Assembly: GCA_012798835.1 (NCBI GenBank)
Contig: JAAZML010000039.1
Coordinates: 1-47,123, forward strand
DNA from: Clostridium sp.
GTDB taxonomy: Bacteria > Bacillota > Clostridia > Acetivibrionales > Acetivibrionaceae
DNA: 47,123 nucleotides
Direction: 5' to 3'
Shown in pieces: positions 17,142 through 26,459 of this stretch. How positions within the stretch are numbered: position 1 is the stretch's first letter; each line of letters opens with the position of its first letter. Made by a program: the position numbers and the translations under genes. A model generated the notes under the pieces. That model saw only the letters and a list, made by a program, of their open reading frames with translations, was not told the origin of the DNA and did not search any database.

Positions 17142-17171
17142 AGGGGCCGAAAATTATTAAGCCTCTTTTTC
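17142..17171 (+). terminator. Possible terminator between ftsL and the PBP gene
   Basis: AGGGGC (17142-17147) can pair with GCCTCT (17161-17166), with one G-U pair, and is followed by TTTTCTT. It would separate or attenuate transcription between ftsL and the SpoVD-like gene. Confidence 0.5.
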
Positions 17172-17269
17172 TTATTAAATATGTTGTAAAAATCTAAAAA
17201 TTTGATAAACTCAGTGGAAGTGCCTGTGTTTATGAATGATGTGTATGCAAAAGGATTGGGGGGATATAT

Positions 17270-19474
17270 TTGGCCGCAAATATCAGCCTGTTGATGAAAA
17301 AAAGATTACTTATTGTATTGATGGTGTTTTCCTTTTTAGTATCCTGCCTAATATTTAGGGTTGGGTGGCTTCAGGTGATCAAGGGGGATGAGCTCCAGAA
17401 AAAGGCTTTTGAACAGCAAAACAGCGATAGGGAAATTCCCCCAAGAAGGGGTTCTATACTAGACAGGAATGGTAAAGAATTGGCAATGAGTGCAACTGTA
17501 GACAGGGTGGTAATAAACCCCACCGAAATTGATAAATCAGAAGGGGAAAGAATTAGGATCGCACAAAAGTTATCGGAATTTTTAGACATGGAAGACGAAG
17601 AGGTACTAAAGAAAATAAATAGGGATAGCCGTTATGAAATTATAAAGAAAAAGGTTGAAAGAGAAGTTGGCAATCAGATAAGGCAATGGAAAAAGGAAGA
17701 GAATATAGCCGGCATATATATAGATGAAGATTCAAAACGTTATTACCCAAACGGAAATATTGCAGCCCATGTAATCGGATTTACGGGGGAAGATAACCAG
17801 GGGCTTGACGGGATAGAAAAAACAATGGAAAAGTATTTAAAGGGGGTCCCGGGTAAGATATTAAGCGAAGTTGATGCTTTTGGTCGCCAAATGCCCAAAT
17901 ATCATAAGAAGCGTATCGATCCCCAAGATGGCTTAAATGTAGTACTTACTATTGACGAGACGATACAGTATTTTGCTACCGAGGCATTGCAAAAGGCCTT
18001 AGATGACAACCAAGTTGCAAATGGGGGTATTGCTATTGTTATGGATCCTAGAAACGGGGAAATCCTTGCAATGGTATCAAAACCTGATTTCAACCTTAAC
18101 ACCCCTAGGGCATGCCCGCCGGGAGGCGAGCCGGAGACGTGGACAGGATCGAGTCAGGAGGATATAGAACTATTATATAAAACGGTGTGGAGAAACAAGG
18201 CGGTATCCGATACCTATGAGCCGGGTTCTACTTTTAAATCTATCACAGCAGCAATTGCCTTTGAAGAGGGGGTTGTTACGCCGGAAAGTAGAACGACCGA
18301 TAAAACCATAGAAGTTCAGGGTTGGAAAATTAATTGTTGGAAACCCAATTTTCATGGGGAAGAATCTTTTCGCGAGGCGGTATATAACTCCTGTAACCCA
18401 GCTTTTGTAAGAGCTGCATTACAGGTCGGTGTGGAAAAATATTATCGATATTTGAGAGCTTTCGGGTTATATGAAAGAACAGGAATAGAGCTGCCGGGGG
18501 AAGCCAAAGGGAGTTTCCATGAAAACCCAAAGGAAATTAATCTTGCGACCGCCTCCTTTGGACAGCGGTTCACAATAACCCCCGTGGAACTAATTGCAGC
18601 CTATGGAGCAATAGCCAACGGGGGTAGGCTAATAAGGCCCCGTCTTGTAAAGGAAATTATTGACTGGGAAGGTAATATAATCGAGAGATTTGAGCCAGAG
18701 ATCATAAGAAATGTAATATCAAAAAAAACATCGCAAACCCTAATGGATGTTTTGGAGGGGGTTGTATCCGAGGGTGGAGGAAAAAACGCATATGTTAAGG
18801 GATACAGGGTGGCGGGAAAAACCGGAACCTCAGAGACAACCGTAAACAATGTTTACATAGCATCCTTTTCTGCTATTGCACCCGCAGACAACCCACGCAT
18901 ATGTGTGCTTGTTGCACTTGACAACCCAAGGGGGGATTCGTACTACGGCGGGACAATTGCGGCCCCTGTTGCAGGCAGGATTATTGAGGATACCCTAAAT
19001 TATCTCGGAGTTGAAAGGATATATAACGAAAAGGATCTTGAAATGATGGCAGAAGAAGTTTATGTTCCGGATGTAAGAGATAATAGCATCAAAGACGCCA
19101 AAAAGATCCTAAATGAATTCGGGCTTAAATACAGGATCGAGGGTGGGGAACATGACGGTGATACTTTTGTAGAAGAACAAACTCCCAAGCCGGGAGCGTT
19201 ACTGGCAAAAAATTCGGTCGTCATTTTATATACAGATGTACCGGAAGAAGAGGTGCTGGTCAAAGTTCCGGATATTTCCAACAAAACCATCGAAGAAGCT
19301 ACACAGACTTTAAATTCGGCAGGTCTTAACATTAAGATTATTGGCAACGGCAAAGCCATAAAACAAAACATCGAACCGGGAACTCAGGTATCCCAAGGAA
19401 GGGTAGTGGAAGTGGAATTTTTATTTTTTGATACGGAAGAAATCAACGATGAGATTTTGTTTCAAATTGAATAG
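17270..19474 (+). CDS. Class B penicillin-binding protein with two PASTA domains (SpoVD/FtsI type)
   Basis: 734 residues from a TTG at 17270 with a GGGGGGAT site upstream. One N-terminal membrane anchor (about 11-30) is followed by the PBP dimerisation domain starting IPPRRGSILDRNGKELA. The transpeptidase motifs are STFK (Ser320), SCN (374-376) and KTG (517-519), all intact. Two PASTA domains follow, at about 597-655 and 664-720. The enzyme cross-links peptidoglycan outside the membrane, working with a SEDS protein such as the one at 23574. In Firmicutes, PASTA-bearing genes here are either the division PBP or the sporulation cortex PBP SpoVD. No second PBP gene is present, so this one may serve in both or the other may lie elsewhere. 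Confidence 0.93.
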   Translation: MAANISLLMKKRLLIVLMVFSFLVSCLIFRVGWLQVIKGDELQKKAFEQQNSDREIPPRRGSILDRNGKELAMSATVDRVVINPTEIDKSEGERIRIAQKLSEFLDMEDEEVLKKINRDSRYEIIKKKVEREVGNQIRQWKKEENIAGIYIDEDSKRYYPNGNIAAHVIGFTGEDNQGLDGIEKTMEKYLKGVPGKILSEVDAFGRQMPKYHKKRIDPQDGLNVVLTIDETIQYFATEALQKALDDNQVANGGIAIVMDPRNGEILAMVSKPDFNLNTPRACPPGGEPETWTGSSQEDIELLYKTVWRNKAVSDTYEPGSTFKSITAAIAFEEGVVTPESRTTDKTIEVQGWKINCWKPNFHGEESFREAVYNSCNPAFVRAALQVGVEKYYRYLRAFGLYERTGIELPGEAKGSFHENPKEINLATASFGQRFTITPVELIAAYGAIANGGRLIRPRLVKEIIDWEGNIIERFEPEIIRNVISKKTSQTLMDVLEGVVSEGGGKNAYVKGYRVAGKTGTSETTVNNVYIASFSAIAPADNPRICVLVALDNPRGDSYYGGTIAAPVAGRIIEDTLNYLGVERIYNEKDLEMMAEEVYVPDVRDNSIKDAKKILNEFGLKYRIEGGEHDGDTFVEEQTPKPGALLAKNSVVILYTDVPEEEVLVKVPDISNKTIEEATQTLNSAGLNIKIIGNGKAIKQNIEPGTQVSQGRVVEVEFLFFDTEEINDEILFQIE

Positions 19475-19531
19475 AAGCAGATAGTTATACAAGCAAACAA
19501 AAGAAGATAGCGAATTCAATGGGAGGGTTTT

Positions 19532-20989
19532 ATGAAATTCAATGATCTTATTAAGGGATTAGGGGTAATAGAAATCGAAGGTGAATCCAATAGAAGAGTC
19601 CAAAATATTGCATATGATTCAAGAAAAACAGGAAAGGATTCAATTTTTGTTTGCATAGAGGGTTTTAAAACGGATGGACACAAATTTATTCCGCAGGCTC
19701 TAGAGAATGGAACTAAGCTGTTTTTGGTTCAAAAAGATGTGGATCTACCCGACTATGCTACGGTTGCTAGGGTGGAAAATACCAGGTATGCGCTCGCCAA
19801 TATTTCGGATGCTTTTTTTGACCATCCTTCTGAAAAATTTAATCTTGTGGGTATTACTGGAACAAAAGGAAAGACCACTACCACCTACATGGTAAAATCA
19901 ATTTTAGAACAATACGGACAAAATGTGGGGTTAATTGGCACGGTGGCGAATATGATAGGACAGGAAATAGTTCCTGCGGATAGGACAACGCCTGAGAGTC
20001 TTGACCTTCAAGAACTTTTTAATGAAATGGTTCTAAAAGACGTCTCAAGTGTCGTGATGGAGGTATCTTCACACGCATTGGAGCTGCATAGAGTAAGTTG
20101 CTGCAAATACGATATTGGTGTGTTTACAAATCTATCCAGGGACCACTTGGATTTTCATAAAACCTTTGAGAAATACCTTGAAGCCAAGACAAAACTTTTT
20201 AGCATGTGCAAAAGGGGTCTTATAAATATAGATACAGAATTTGGGCAACGGGTGGTTGATAGTGCACAATCGGAGGTATATACCTTCGGTATAAACGAAA
20301 AAACTGCGGACATAAGGGGTACGGATATTGTGCATCACTCCAATGGTGTGGATTTTAGGATTATTTCGCGATGGTTTGATGGGGAAATCCATGTGGGTAT
20401 TCCTGGGACATTTAGCGTATATAATGCTCTTGCAGCGGCGGGGACATGCGCTTTAATGGGGATACCTTTTGAATATGTACAAAAAGGATTAATGGATGTA
20501 AGGGTCCCGGGACGGGCTGAGGTAGTAAACACCGGAAAGGATTATACCGTTATGATAGACTATGCCCATTCACCCGATAGCCTTCAAAATATATTATCCA
20601 CGGTTAAAGCCTATGCAAAAGGCAGATTGGTTTGCGTGTTTGGATGTGGCGGGGATCGGGATAAAACCAAAAGACCAGTTATGGGCAGGATAGCAGGTCA
20701 ACTAGCAGACTTTACAATAATTACCTCGGATAACCCTAGGACAGAAGAACCCAAGACCATACTAAATGATATAGAAAAAGGGATCAGGGAAACGGGTGCC
20801 CCGTATACAAAAATTGAGGATAGGTATGAGGCAATAAAATATGCATTGATAAATTCAAAAGCCGAAGATATTATCCTTCTTGCAGGAAAAGGTCATGAAA
20901 ACTATATAATACTAAAGGATAAGACGATACATTTCGATGAGAGAGAGGTAGTAAGGGAAATACTTAATGAGTTGGATGCATTAAACTAA
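19532..20989 (+). CDS. murE: UDP-MurNAc-L-Ala-D-Glu:meso-diaminopimelate ligase
   Basis: 485 residues, ATG with GGGAGGG upstream. The ATP-binding loop is GTKGKTTTTY (110-119). DNPR at residues 400-403 is the motif that marks meso-diaminopimelate as the amino acid added; lysine-adding MurE enzymes have a different sequence there. Mur ligase middle and C-terminal domains are complete (MEVSSHALELHRV, DYAHSPDSL). The enzyme adds the third residue of the peptidoglycan stem peptide in the cytoplasm. The mDAP inferred here is the product of the asd-dapA-dapB pathway found further along in the window. It is followed by murF after 24 bases. Confidence 0.97.
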   Translation: MKFNDLIKGLGVIEIEGESNRRVQNIAYDSRKTGKDSIFVCIEGFKTDGHKFIPQALENGTKLFLVQKDVDLPDYATVARVENTRYALANISDAFFDHPSEKFNLVGITGTKGKTTTTYMVKSILEQYGQNVGLIGTVANMIGQEIVPADRTTPESLDLQELFNEMVLKDVSSVVMEVSSHALELHRVSCCKYDIGVFTNLSRDHLDFHKTFEKYLEAKTKLFSMCKRGLINIDTEFGQRVVDSAQSEVYTFGINEKTADIRGTDIVHHSNGVDFRIISRWFDGEIHVGIPGTFSVYNALAAAGTCALMGIPFEYVQKGLMDVRVPGRAEVVNTGKDYTVMIDYAHSPDSLQNILSTVKAYAKGRLVCVFGCGGDRDKTKRPVMGRIAGQLADFTIITSDNPRTEEPKTILNDIEKGIRETGAPYTKIEDRYEAIKYALINSKAEDIILLAGKGHENYIILKDKTIHFDEREVVREILNELDALN

Positions 20990-21013
20990 TTAACCAACCT
21001 GGAGGAATATTGA

Positions 21014-22387
21014 ATGGAGATTTTAAGATGCGCTGAAGTAATAAAAGCTGTAGACGGAATTTTACTTTCGGGGGATATTGGGACGAAATTTTATGGTGTT
21101 TCCACCGATTCAAGAAATATTAAACAAGGGGATCTCTTTATTCCCCTTGTAGGAGAAAGATTTGATGGGCATGATTATATTTGCAAATCCCTGCAAGGAG
21201 GCGCCCTAGGTAGTTTTACACAAAATGACGGTGCGGATTCAGATGGTGGGGTTTTGATAAAAGTTCCGGATACATTAAAGGCACTGGGCAAATTAGCTGC
21301 ATATTATAGGGGGAAATTTGACATCCCTTTCATCGGCATAACAGGAAGTGTTGGCAAGACTAGCACGAAGGAGATGATCTCATGCATATTGCATGAGGAA
21401 TTTAATGTCCATAAGACCCAAGGGAATTTCAACAATGAGGTGGGGGTACCTATTACTATTTTTGAGCTTGGATATCCCAACGAAGTTTCGGTTATAGAGA
21501 TGGGTATGAGTGGATTTGGTGAAATAAGCTACCTAACTTCAATTGTAAGGCCTAATATCGCACTTATCACGAATATTGGTGTATCCCATATGGAGAAGCT
21601 GGGATCAAAAAATAATATCTTAAAGGCAAAGATGGAGGTTTTGGAGGGCTTAAATAAAGAGGGAGTGGTTATACTAAACGGTGATGATAGTTTATTGTAT
21701 AGTCTGAAGGAATTGCTGGATTATAAAACTGTGTTTTATGGGATAGGAGAGGAACTCGACTACCAGGGTTACAATATAGAATCATTAGGTGAGAATGGTT
21801 CAACTTTTGATGTTCAAATAAAAAATCGTGAATATACAGTAAAGGTTCCTGTACCGGGTATGCATAATATATATAATGCACTGGCGGGTATAGCTGTAGG
21901 TGCTGAGCTTGGGATGGTACCTGAGAAAATTATAAGGGGAATAGAGAAATTTATACCAGAGAAAATGAGACTTAATATAATAAGTCATAACAGTATAAAA
22001 ATAATAGATGATATTTATAATGCAAGTCCCCAGTCTACGAAGGCTGCTATAGATGTCTTAAGGGATATTTCAAAAAACAGCAGAACTATAGCTGTGCTTG
22101 GGGATATGCTAGAGCTGGGAGATATATCGGAGGAAGCCCATTTTGATATCGGAAGATATGCAATAGATATGGGGGTAGATCATATTGTATCCATAGGGAA
22201 ATACAGAAACAGTATTGTGGATGGAGCTTTTTATGCAGGAGCAAAGGAAATGGATACCTTCGCCTTTGAAAGCAACCCAAAAGCTGCGAATTTTTTAAAG
22301 GATTTTGTAAAAGCAGGGGATGTTGTACTTGTGAAGGGTTCTAGAGGAATGAAAATGGAGGAGATAACCAAGGTGTTGACAGATTGA
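21014..22387 (+). CDS. murF: UDP-MurNAc-tripeptide:D-Ala-D-Ala ligase
   Basis: 457 residues, ATG with TGGAGGAA upstream. Mur ligase signature ITGSVGKTSTKEM starts at residue 109, followed by the NNEVGVPITIFEL block and IDDIYNASPQSTKAAI, which are characteristic of MurF. MurF adds D-Ala-D-Ala to complete the UDP-MurNAc-pentapeptide in the cytoplasm. Normal length and order directly behind murE. The final gene of the soluble pathway normally found nearby, murD, is not present in the window. Confidence 0.96.
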   Translation: MEILRCAEVIKAVDGILLSGDIGTKFYGVSTDSRNIKQGDLFIPLVGERFDGHDYICKSLQGGALGSFTQNDGADSDGGVLIKVPDTLKALGKLAAYYRGKFDIPFIGITGSVGKTSTKEMISCILHEEFNVHKTQGNFNNEVGVPITIFELGYPNEVSVIEMGMSGFGEISYLTSIVRPNIALITNIGVSHMEKLGSKNNILKAKMEVLEGLNKEGVVILNGDDSLLYSLKELLDYKTVFYGIGEELDYQGYNIESLGENGSTFDVQIKNREYTVKVPVPGMHNIYNALAGIAVGAELGMVPEKIIRGIEKFIPEKMRLNIISHNSIKIIDDIYNASPQSTKAAIDVLRDISKNSRTIAVLGDMLELGDISEEAHFDIGRYAIDMGVDHIVSIGKYRNSIVDGAFYAGAKEMDTFAFESNPKAANFLKDFVKAGDVVLVKGSRGMKMEEITKVLTD

Positions 22388-22466
22388 TTTTTACGATGTA
22401 AATTAAATTGGTGGAGATAAATATACAAAATTATGTTTTATTCATGGTTGATGGGGGAGATTTAAG

Positions 22467-23453
22467 TTGGATCTGCTGTTTGATACTACAACACATGTTT
22501 TTACTTTTATTATTGCTTTTATCTGTGCATTGGTACTGGGGCCGATATTCATACCACTTTTATGCCGGTTGAAATTCGGCCAGACGGTTAGGGATGACGG
22601 ACCCAAGTCACACTATAAAAAGATGGGTACACCGACTATGGGGGGATTAATTTTTATTATACCCATTACGATCGTTTCTGTGCTTTATGCACGGCAGGAT
22701 GGAAGAATTTTGCCCCTTCTTTTTGTAACCCTTGGGTTTGGTTTTATTGGTTTTATTGATGATTTTATAAAGGTAGCCAAAAAGAGAAAGGATGGATTGT
22801 ATTGGAACCAAAAAATATTTGGACTCCTTGCTGTGGCTGTGAGTTTTGCAGTATATATATCGAAAACTCAGAGCACGGATATAATAATACCGTTTTTAGG
22901 GGCGGATACAACCTTTAATATGGGCAGCCTGTTTGTACCTTTTGCTGTGATTGTACTTTTGGGCTCAACCAATGCAGTAAATATTACGGATGGATTAGAT
23001 GGTCTGGCCGCTGGTGTAACCCTTGTTGTAGCAATATTTTTCACCATAATTGCAATGACTAGGGGTGAATGGGATTACATAAAAATATTTTGTTCTGCTG
23101 TGTCAGGATCATGTCTTGGTTTTTTAGCATTTAATTTTTATCCAGCAAGGGTTTTTATGGGTGATATGGGTTCTTTGGCATTAGGCGGTGCGGTTGGTGC
23201 TGTTGCGTTGATGATGAAAATGCCATTGATACTTTTTATTGTCGGTGGTGTGTATGTAATAGAAACCCTATCCGTTGTTGCACAAGTGCTGGCCTTTAAA
23301 TTGACGGGGGGAAGGATCTTGAAGATGGCACCTATCCACCACCACTTTGAGCTTAGTGGATGGAGGGAAGTCAAGGTAGTTACCGTGTTTTGGTCCTTGA
23401 CTGTGCTTTTTTGCGTGATTGGATTTTTTGCCTTGAGAATGAGGTTTTATTAG
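22467..23453 (+). CDS. mraY: Phospho-MurNAc-pentapeptide translocase
   Basis: 328 residues from a TTG with GGGGGAG 7 bases upstream; no ATG lies near. About ten membrane segments. MraY hallmarks are GTPTMGGLIFI, the GFIDDFIKV aspartate pair, NITDGLDGLAAG and the APIHHHFELSGW tri-histidine motif near the end. MraY transfers phospho-MurNAc-pentapeptide to undecaprenyl phosphate, forming lipid I at the inner face of the membrane. murD would usually follow; instead there is a 120-base gap with an inverted repeat and then the SEDS gene. Confidence 0.97.
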   Translation: MDLLFDTTTHVFTFIIAFICALVLGPIFIPLLCRLKFGQTVRDDGPKSHYKKMGTPTMGGLIFIIPITIVSVLYARQDGRILPLLFVTLGFGFIGFIDDFIKVAKKRKDGLYWNQKIFGLLAVAVSFAVYISKTQSTDIIIPFLGADTTFNMGSLFVPFAVIVLLGSTNAVNITDGLDGLAAGVTLVVAIFFTIIAMTRGEWDYIKIFCSAVSGSCLGFLAFNFYPARVFMGDMGSLALGGAVGAVALMMKMPLILFIVGGVYVIETLSVVAQVLAFKLTGGRILKMAPIHHHFELSGWREVKVVTVFWSLTVLFCVIGFFALRMRFY

Positions 23454-23494
23454 GTTTATTCCCCCAAACTAATATGCAAGTCAATGGAATAAAC
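23454..23494. repeat. 9-bp inverted repeat right after the mraY stop
   Basis: GTTTATTCC at 23454-23462 pairs perfectly with GGAATAAAC at 23486-23494 around a 23-base loop. It begins at the base after the mraY stop codon and is followed by TAAATTTTGTG. It may act as a weak terminator or mRNA-stabilising hairpin. No trace of murD can be read in the 120-base gap. Confidence 0.5.
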
Positions 23495-23573
23495 TAAATT
23501 TTGTGTTAATAATTATGTAAGAATGAATATTTAGCATACTGTTTTTCTAATGAAAGCCATAAGGGGGGAAAAC

Positions 23574-24689
23574 ATGGAAACCAAATCAAAGAAACCATTT
23601 GATTTTTTAATATTTATGGCTGTTATGGTATTGATCTCCTTGGGTACCATAATGGTGTTTAGTTCTGGTGCACCCCACGCATACAATTATATGCGGGGAG
23701 ATACATATTTTTTTCTAAAGAAGCAATTACTTTATGTGCCACTTGGGATTTTTGCTATGTTTATCACATCGAACATTGATTATAGGAAACTTGGTAAATT
23801 ATCACCTTTTATTATGCTAGTTAATCTTATTTTACTTTCAGTTGTGTGGATTGATGGAATCGGTTCGAAGTATAATGGAGCAAGAAGGTGGTTTAGCTTT
23901 TCAGCGTTTACTTTTCAACCCTCTGAACTGACAAAATTGGCTATGATATTGTTTCTTTCTTATAGCCTTTCAAAAAGAAAAGATAGCCTTAAATATTTTT
24001 TCAAAGGTTTAGTTCCTTATTTGATCCTTATAGCAATTCATGCGTTTCTATTTCTTTTGCAACCGCATCTTAGTGTTATGATCGTGGTAGGTTTGGTATC
24101 GTGCATACTATTGTTTTGTGCGGGTGCAAAGATTAAGCATTTCATGCTGATGGGTTTGCCTTCCATTGCTGCGGGTATGGCATTGATTTTAACATCAAGC
24201 TATAGGATGAAGAGACTTACAGCGTTTTTGGATCCCTGGGAGGATCCCTTGGATACAGGATTTCAAGCAATACAATCCCTTTATGCTATAGGATCTGGCG
24301 GTCTTTTCGGTAGGGGTCTTGGTAACAGCCTTCAAAAGTTTTTATACATACCAGAGCCTTATAATGATTTTATTTTAGCAGTACTAGCGGAAGAACTAGG
24401 ATTTATCGGGGTTATAACGGTACTTTTACTGTTCCTTATTTTTATATGGCGGGGTATAAAAGTAGCTATGAATGCTCCCGATGCCTTTGGGACTCTGACG
24501 GCGGTGGGTATAACTTCCCTAGTTGCCGTACAGGTTGTAATAAATGTTGCGGTTGTAACATCGTCCATGCCGGTAACTGGTATGCCACTGCCTTTTTTCA
24601 GTTACGGGGGTTCTTCCCTTATATTCCTAATGGGTTCTATAGGGATACTCCTCAATATTTCTAAGCATGCTAAATATGAAAGGATCTGA
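23574..24689 (+). CDS. SEDS-family lipid II polymerase, FtsW/SpoVE
   Basis: 371 residues from ATG 23574, chosen because AAGGGGGGAA sits directly upstream, whereas an ATG 24 bases earlier has none. About ten membrane segments. The SEDS signatures are FQPSELTKLAMILFLSY, the PYNDFILAVLAEELGFIG extracellular loop and PVTGMPLPFFSYGGSSLIF. The ending SSLIFLMGSIGILLNISKH resembles FtsW/SpoVE rather than RodA. In this position the protein would polymerise glycan strands for septum or spore cortex together with the class B PBP at 17270. It overlaps the ribosome site of murG. Confidence 0.9.
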   Translation: METKSKKPFDFLIFMAVMVLISLGTIMVFSSGAPHAYNYMRGDTYFFLKKQLLYVPLGIFAMFITSNIDYRKLGKLSPFIMLVNLILLSVVWIDGIGSKYNGARRWFSFSAFTFQPSELTKLAMILFLSYSLSKRKDSLKYFFKGLVPYLILIAIHAFLFLLQPHLSVMIVVGLVSCILLFCAGAKIKHFMLMGLPSIAAGMALILTSSYRMKRLTAFLDPWEDPLDTGFQAIQSLYAIGSGGLFGRGLGNSLQKFLYIPEPYNDFILAVLAEELGFIGVITVLLLFLIFIWRGIKVAMNAPDAFGTLTAVGITSLVAVQVVINVAVVTSSMPVTGMPLPFFSYGGSSLIFLMGSIGILLNISKHAKYERI

Positions 24690-24701
24690 GGTGAATAAAT
24701 T

Positions 24702-25817
24702 TTGAAAGTGCTAATCAGTGGCGGGGGTACCGCAGGACATATTAATCCGGGTCTTGCAATTGCAAAATACATAAAAAGAGTTGAGCCACATTCAAAAATA
24801 ATGTTTGTAGGAACGCAAAAGGGCCTTGAAAGCAGGCTTGTGCCAAGGGAAGGCTTCGAAATAAAAATGATAAAAGTAAGGGGATTTCAAAGAAAGCTTT
24901 CTATGGATACGCTTGTTGCTATAAAGGAATTGTTTCAGGGGCTTTTGGAGGCCAGAAGGCTTATTAAAGACTATAATCCGGATATTGTTATAGGCACAGG
25001 AGGGTATGTGTGTGGGCCAATTGTGTTTAATGCTGCAAGGATGAAGATACCTACCTTGATTCATGAACAAAATGCATTCCCCGGTGTGACCAATAAGATA
25101 TTATCAAGGTTTGTTGATAGGATTGCGATAAGCTTTAAGGAGTCGGAAAAATTTTTTAAACACAAGGGTAATATATGTTTTACTGGGAATCCCATCAGAA
25201 GTGAAATGCTCGAGGTGGACAGAGCGATAGCCCGCAAAAAGCTTGGAATACCTGAGGACGAACGCTTTGTTGTAATATTTGCAGGTAGCAGGGGGGCGGA
25301 AAATATTAATAAAACAGTTGTAGAAATGCTAAAAGAATATGGCTCAAGATTGGGTTTTTCTTTTATATATGCGACTGGGGAATTGGAATATGAAAGTATA
25401 GTTAAAAAAACAAACGCTTATTATAAAGGAAAATCAAAGATAATGCCGTATATTTTTGATATGGCAAATACTATGGCTGCGGCAGATTTGGTTGTATGTA
25501 GAGCTGGCGCCCTAACGATAGGCGAATTAACGGCATTGGGTATACCCTCAATAGTAATTCCCTCTCCTTACGTCACGGCTAACCACCAAGAGCATAATGC
25601 AAGAGCTTTAGAACAACAAGGTGCAGCGGTAGTTATATTGGAGAAGGATTTAGATCCGGGGATGCTTTACAAAAAAACAATGGATCTTTTAAAAGATAAG
25701 GTTAAGTTGTCCCAAATGTCGTACAGGGCGAGAAAAATGGGAATAACCGATGCAACCGAAAGTATATTTGGATGTGTACAGGAAATAACAGGTGCTCGAA
25801 AAAAACTTACTAACTAG
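24702..25817 (+). CDS. murG: UDP-GlcNAc:undecaprenyl-PP-MurNAc-pentapeptide GlcNAc transferase
   Basis: 371 residues from a TTG start; the site GAGGTGA (24688-24694) overlaps the stop of the preceding gene. The N-terminal glycine-rich loop GGGTAGHINPGLAIA, HEQNAFPG, and the C-terminal GELTALGIPSIVIPSPYVTANHQEHNA (split here by its conserved Pro) identify MurG. It is a GT-B enzyme bound to the inner face of the membrane that makes lipid II from lipid I. It is the last intact gene of the wall cluster here. Confidence 0.96.
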   Translation: MKVLISGGGTAGHINPGLAIAKYIKRVEPHSKIMFVGTQKGLESRLVPREGFEIKMIKVRGFQRKLSMDTLVAIKELFQGLLEARRLIKDYNPDIVIGTGGYVCGPIVFNAARMKIPTLIHEQNAFPGVTNKILSRFVDRIAISFKESEKFFKHKGNICFTGNPIRSEMLEVDRAIARKKLGIPEDERFVVIFAGSRGAENINKTVVEMLKEYGSRLGFSFIYATGELEYESIVKKTNAYYKGKSKIMPYIFDMANTMAAADLVVCRAGALTIGELTALGIPSIVIPSPYVTANHQEHNARALEQQGAAVVILEKDLDPGMLYKKTMDLLKDKVKLSQMSYRARKMGITDATESIFGCVQEITGARKKLTN

Positions 25818-25989
25818 AATCAAAAGAAGTTTTTCGGTGTAGGGATCCCTGCATATCAACTATAATCTCAAAAGGAACATTTTCGTAAACCCAGCATAAA
25901 ATAATTATATGAATTCTCCTACCTTTGGGGATGGAAATAAGAAAGGGATGGTTTGGGGTTAACCACCGAATACCACGGAGGTGTTCTGT

Positions 25990-26406
25990 ATGAGTAAGTT
26001 TATAATAAACGGTGGGCAGAAACTTAAAGGTGAAATAACTGTTGAAGGTTCGAAAAACGCAGTTTTACCTATACTTGCTGCCACTGTTTTAAATGGAGGA
26101 ATTTCAGTTGTAAAGAACTGTCCAAGGCTTAGGGATGTAGAAATAACCTTGGAGATTTTAAGAAATCTGGGGTGCAGGGTATGGTTTGAGGGGAACGTCG
26201 CAACGATTGATTCATCTACAATTGGAAGCACCGAAATTCCCGAGGATCTTGCTGTACAAATGCGATCCTCTATTATCTTTATGGGGCCTTTATTATCCAG
26301 ATTTAAAAAAGTGACCATTAGCTACCCGGGTGGGTGTGAAACCCTACGGGCATATTTTTATAAAGATAAACTAAAGTTTTTGGGGTATCTTTCTTTATTT
26401 ATCTGA
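25990..26406 (+). pseudogene. murA: murA remnant: N-terminal third of UDP-GlcNAc 1-carboxyvinyltransferase
   Basis: 138 residues from ATG 25990 with GGAGGTG upstream. The sequence is a good MurA N terminus (INGGQKLKGEITVEGSKNA, then MRSSIIFMGPLLSRF) up to PGGCE, which includes the catalytic Cys position. The normal continuation IGxRPxD is replaced by TLRAYFYKDKLKFLG and the frame stops soon after, at about a third of the usual 420 residues. The last part still looks distantly homologous, so this is decay or a deletion end point and not a clean insertion. No further MurA sequence follows. A functional copy must exist elsewhere if this strain is viable. The intact ribosome site means the fragment may still be translated. 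Confidence 0.82.
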
Positions 26407-26413
26407 ATAATCA

Positions 26414-26422
26414 TGTTACAAT
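26414..26422 (+). promoter_or_regulatory. Possible extended -10 promoter for the helicase gene
   Basis: TGTTACAAT fits an extended -10 (TGn then TACAAT at 26417-26422) 38 bases before the helicase start. The -35 position (TTTATT) is poor. It lies just after the murA remnant's stop. Confidence 0.35.
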
Positions 26423-26459
26423 AATGCAAAAGCAGAGATGGAATCGAGTGTAAAGATTT

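Noticed and set aside
26343-26459. Frameshift joining the murA remnant to further MurA sequence
   Set aside because: No frame after 26400 continues MurA; the helicase starts at 26460, so it is truncation or decay and not a simple frameshift.
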